A program made the translations under genes and the position numbers. Positions 15,486 through 15,865 of a stretch of 15,865 bases of DNA are shown here, one piece after another. The notes below the pieces were generated by a model. It made no database searches. It had not been told where the DNA came from and worked only from the letters and a program-made list of their open reading frames with translations. How positions within the stretch are numbered: position 1 is the stretch's first letter; every line of letters starts with the position of its first letter. Source of the stretch: Alphaproteobacteria bacterium (GTDB taxonomy: Bacteria; Pseudomonadota; Alphaproteobacteria; Micropepsales; Micropepsaceae); contig PKWC01000258.1 in NCBI GenBank assembly GCA_003131925.1, positions 1,652 through 17,516 on the forward strand, read 5' to 3'.

Positions 15486-15865
15486 TCAGGGTGCTTTAGC
15501 AAGCTTTTTTTCAAGTGCAACAACATTTGCAGGCATTGGGACGGCCTCCAAGGGCCGTTCGCTCCGGGCCGCAAGACCGTCCGCCAGCAGAAAGCCGAAA
15601 AAGATCACTGAGGCGACCGTCAGGCCGAACAGAGAGAGCTGAGGAGCGATCGTAGCGATCAGCGAAGTCATGCCGACAACGCCGGCATAGATAATCAGAG
15701 CCCCCCGCTCGCCGAGGCGCGCACTCAGCCGGTAGTGGAAATGCTCGCGATCGGGCTGGAATGGCGAACGCCCACGCCAAAGCCGGAGGGGAATGAGCCG
15801 GAGGCAATCGAGGACGGGAAGATAGAACCAGACGAGCGCCGTCTCGAGCGGCAGGCGCCCGACAT
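15486..15865 (-). CDS. Undecaprenyl-phosphate sugar-1-phosphate transferase (WecA/MraY-like), C-terminal part, cut by right edge
   Basis: The frame is open from the right edge to the TGA at 15488-15486, giving 125 visible residues. It contains the family signature of the polyprenyl-phosphate GlcNAc-1-phosphate transferases (MraY/WecA/TagO): a helix followed by LRLWRGRSPFQPDREHFHYR, matching the WecA-type SPFxPDRxHxHH cytoplasmic loop. The usual HxHH appears as HFHY. Two hydrophobic helices follow (about ALIIYAGVVGMTSLIATIA and LFGLTVASVIFFGFLLA), then a short soluble tail. These integral membrane enzymes load a sugar-1-phosphate onto undecaprenyl phosphate to start O-antigen, exopolysaccharide or similar glycans. 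An ATG at 15671 is internal. It heads the cluster with the 63-residue protein and the K+ channel. The exact sugar substrate cannot be told. Confidence 0.8.
   Translation of the reverse strand, partial: VGRLPLETALVWFYLPVLDCLRLIPLRLWRGRSPFQPDREHFHYRLSARLGERGALIIYAGVVGMTSLIATIAPQLSLFGLTVASVIFFGFLLADGLAARSERPLEAVPMPANVVALEKKLAKAP

Noticed and set aside
15511..15807. 98-residue minus-strand frame near the right edge
   Set aside because: Overlaps in another frame the clear WecA-type C-terminal sequence at 15486-15865.
1..15865. CRISPR arrays, insertion sequences, tRNA or rRNA genes, toxin-antitoxin or phage modules
   Set aside because: No spaced direct repeats, transposase motifs or RNA-gene patterns were seen on reading both strands.

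Overview
The window looks like chromosomal DNA of a high-GC alphaproteobacterium, most probably of the Hyphomicrobiales (Rhizobiales) type. The reasons are uniformly GC-rich, arginine/alanine-rich coding, a periplasmic DUF992-family protein, a RecG beginning with the MRP...LSGVGPKL style of N-terminus, and a fused CysN-CysC (NodQ-type) ATP sulfurylase/APS kinase downstream of cysD. No phage, transposon, CRISPR, tRNA or rRNA signal was seen. Gene density is high; the longest gene-free stretch is about 233 bases (10707-10939).

Layout, left to right. (1) 1-771 (+): C-terminal part of a multi-pass membrane protein resembling an ABC-2-type permease, cut by the left edge. (2) 883-2967 (+): recG. 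(3) 2973-4175 (-): an SCP2-type thiolase, tail-to-tail with recG. (4) 4390-4935 (+): a secreted DUF992 protein. (5) 4986-6452 (-): a fusion of an HMG-CoA-synthase-like thiolase fold with a DUF35 zinc-ribbon/OB domain; it converges on the DUF992 gene across a perfect 12-bp hairpin. (6) 6612-7493 (+): galU. (7) 7626-10325 (+): an 899-residue exported protein with a possible papain-like N-terminal domain and a C-terminal FGE-sulfatase-fold domain. (8) 10383-10706 (-): a small secreted or membrane protein, converging on gene 7 across a second perfect 12-bp hairpin. (9) 10940-13758 (-): cysD-cysNC, overlapping by one base. (10) 13902-15865 (-): a three-gene cluster of an undecaprenyl-phosphate sugar-1-phosphate transferase (cut by the right edge), a 63-residue two-helix membrane protein, and a six-helix K+ channel with a C-terminal cyclic-nucleotide-binding-like domain.

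How the genes may work together. CysD and CysNC make PAPS from sulfate and ATP for assimilation or sulfation. GalU makes UDP-glucose, and the right-edge transferase starts lipid-linked glycans, so a surface-polysaccharide theme is possible but not proven. The thiolase and the HMGS-like/DUF35 fusion resemble the parts of known thiolase-DUF35 assemblies, although the synthase-like half appears to lack its catalytic residues. The least explained objects are the large exported two-domain protein and the small membrane protein translationally overlapped with the K+ channel. Nothing here is a clear multi-gene defence or mobile system.
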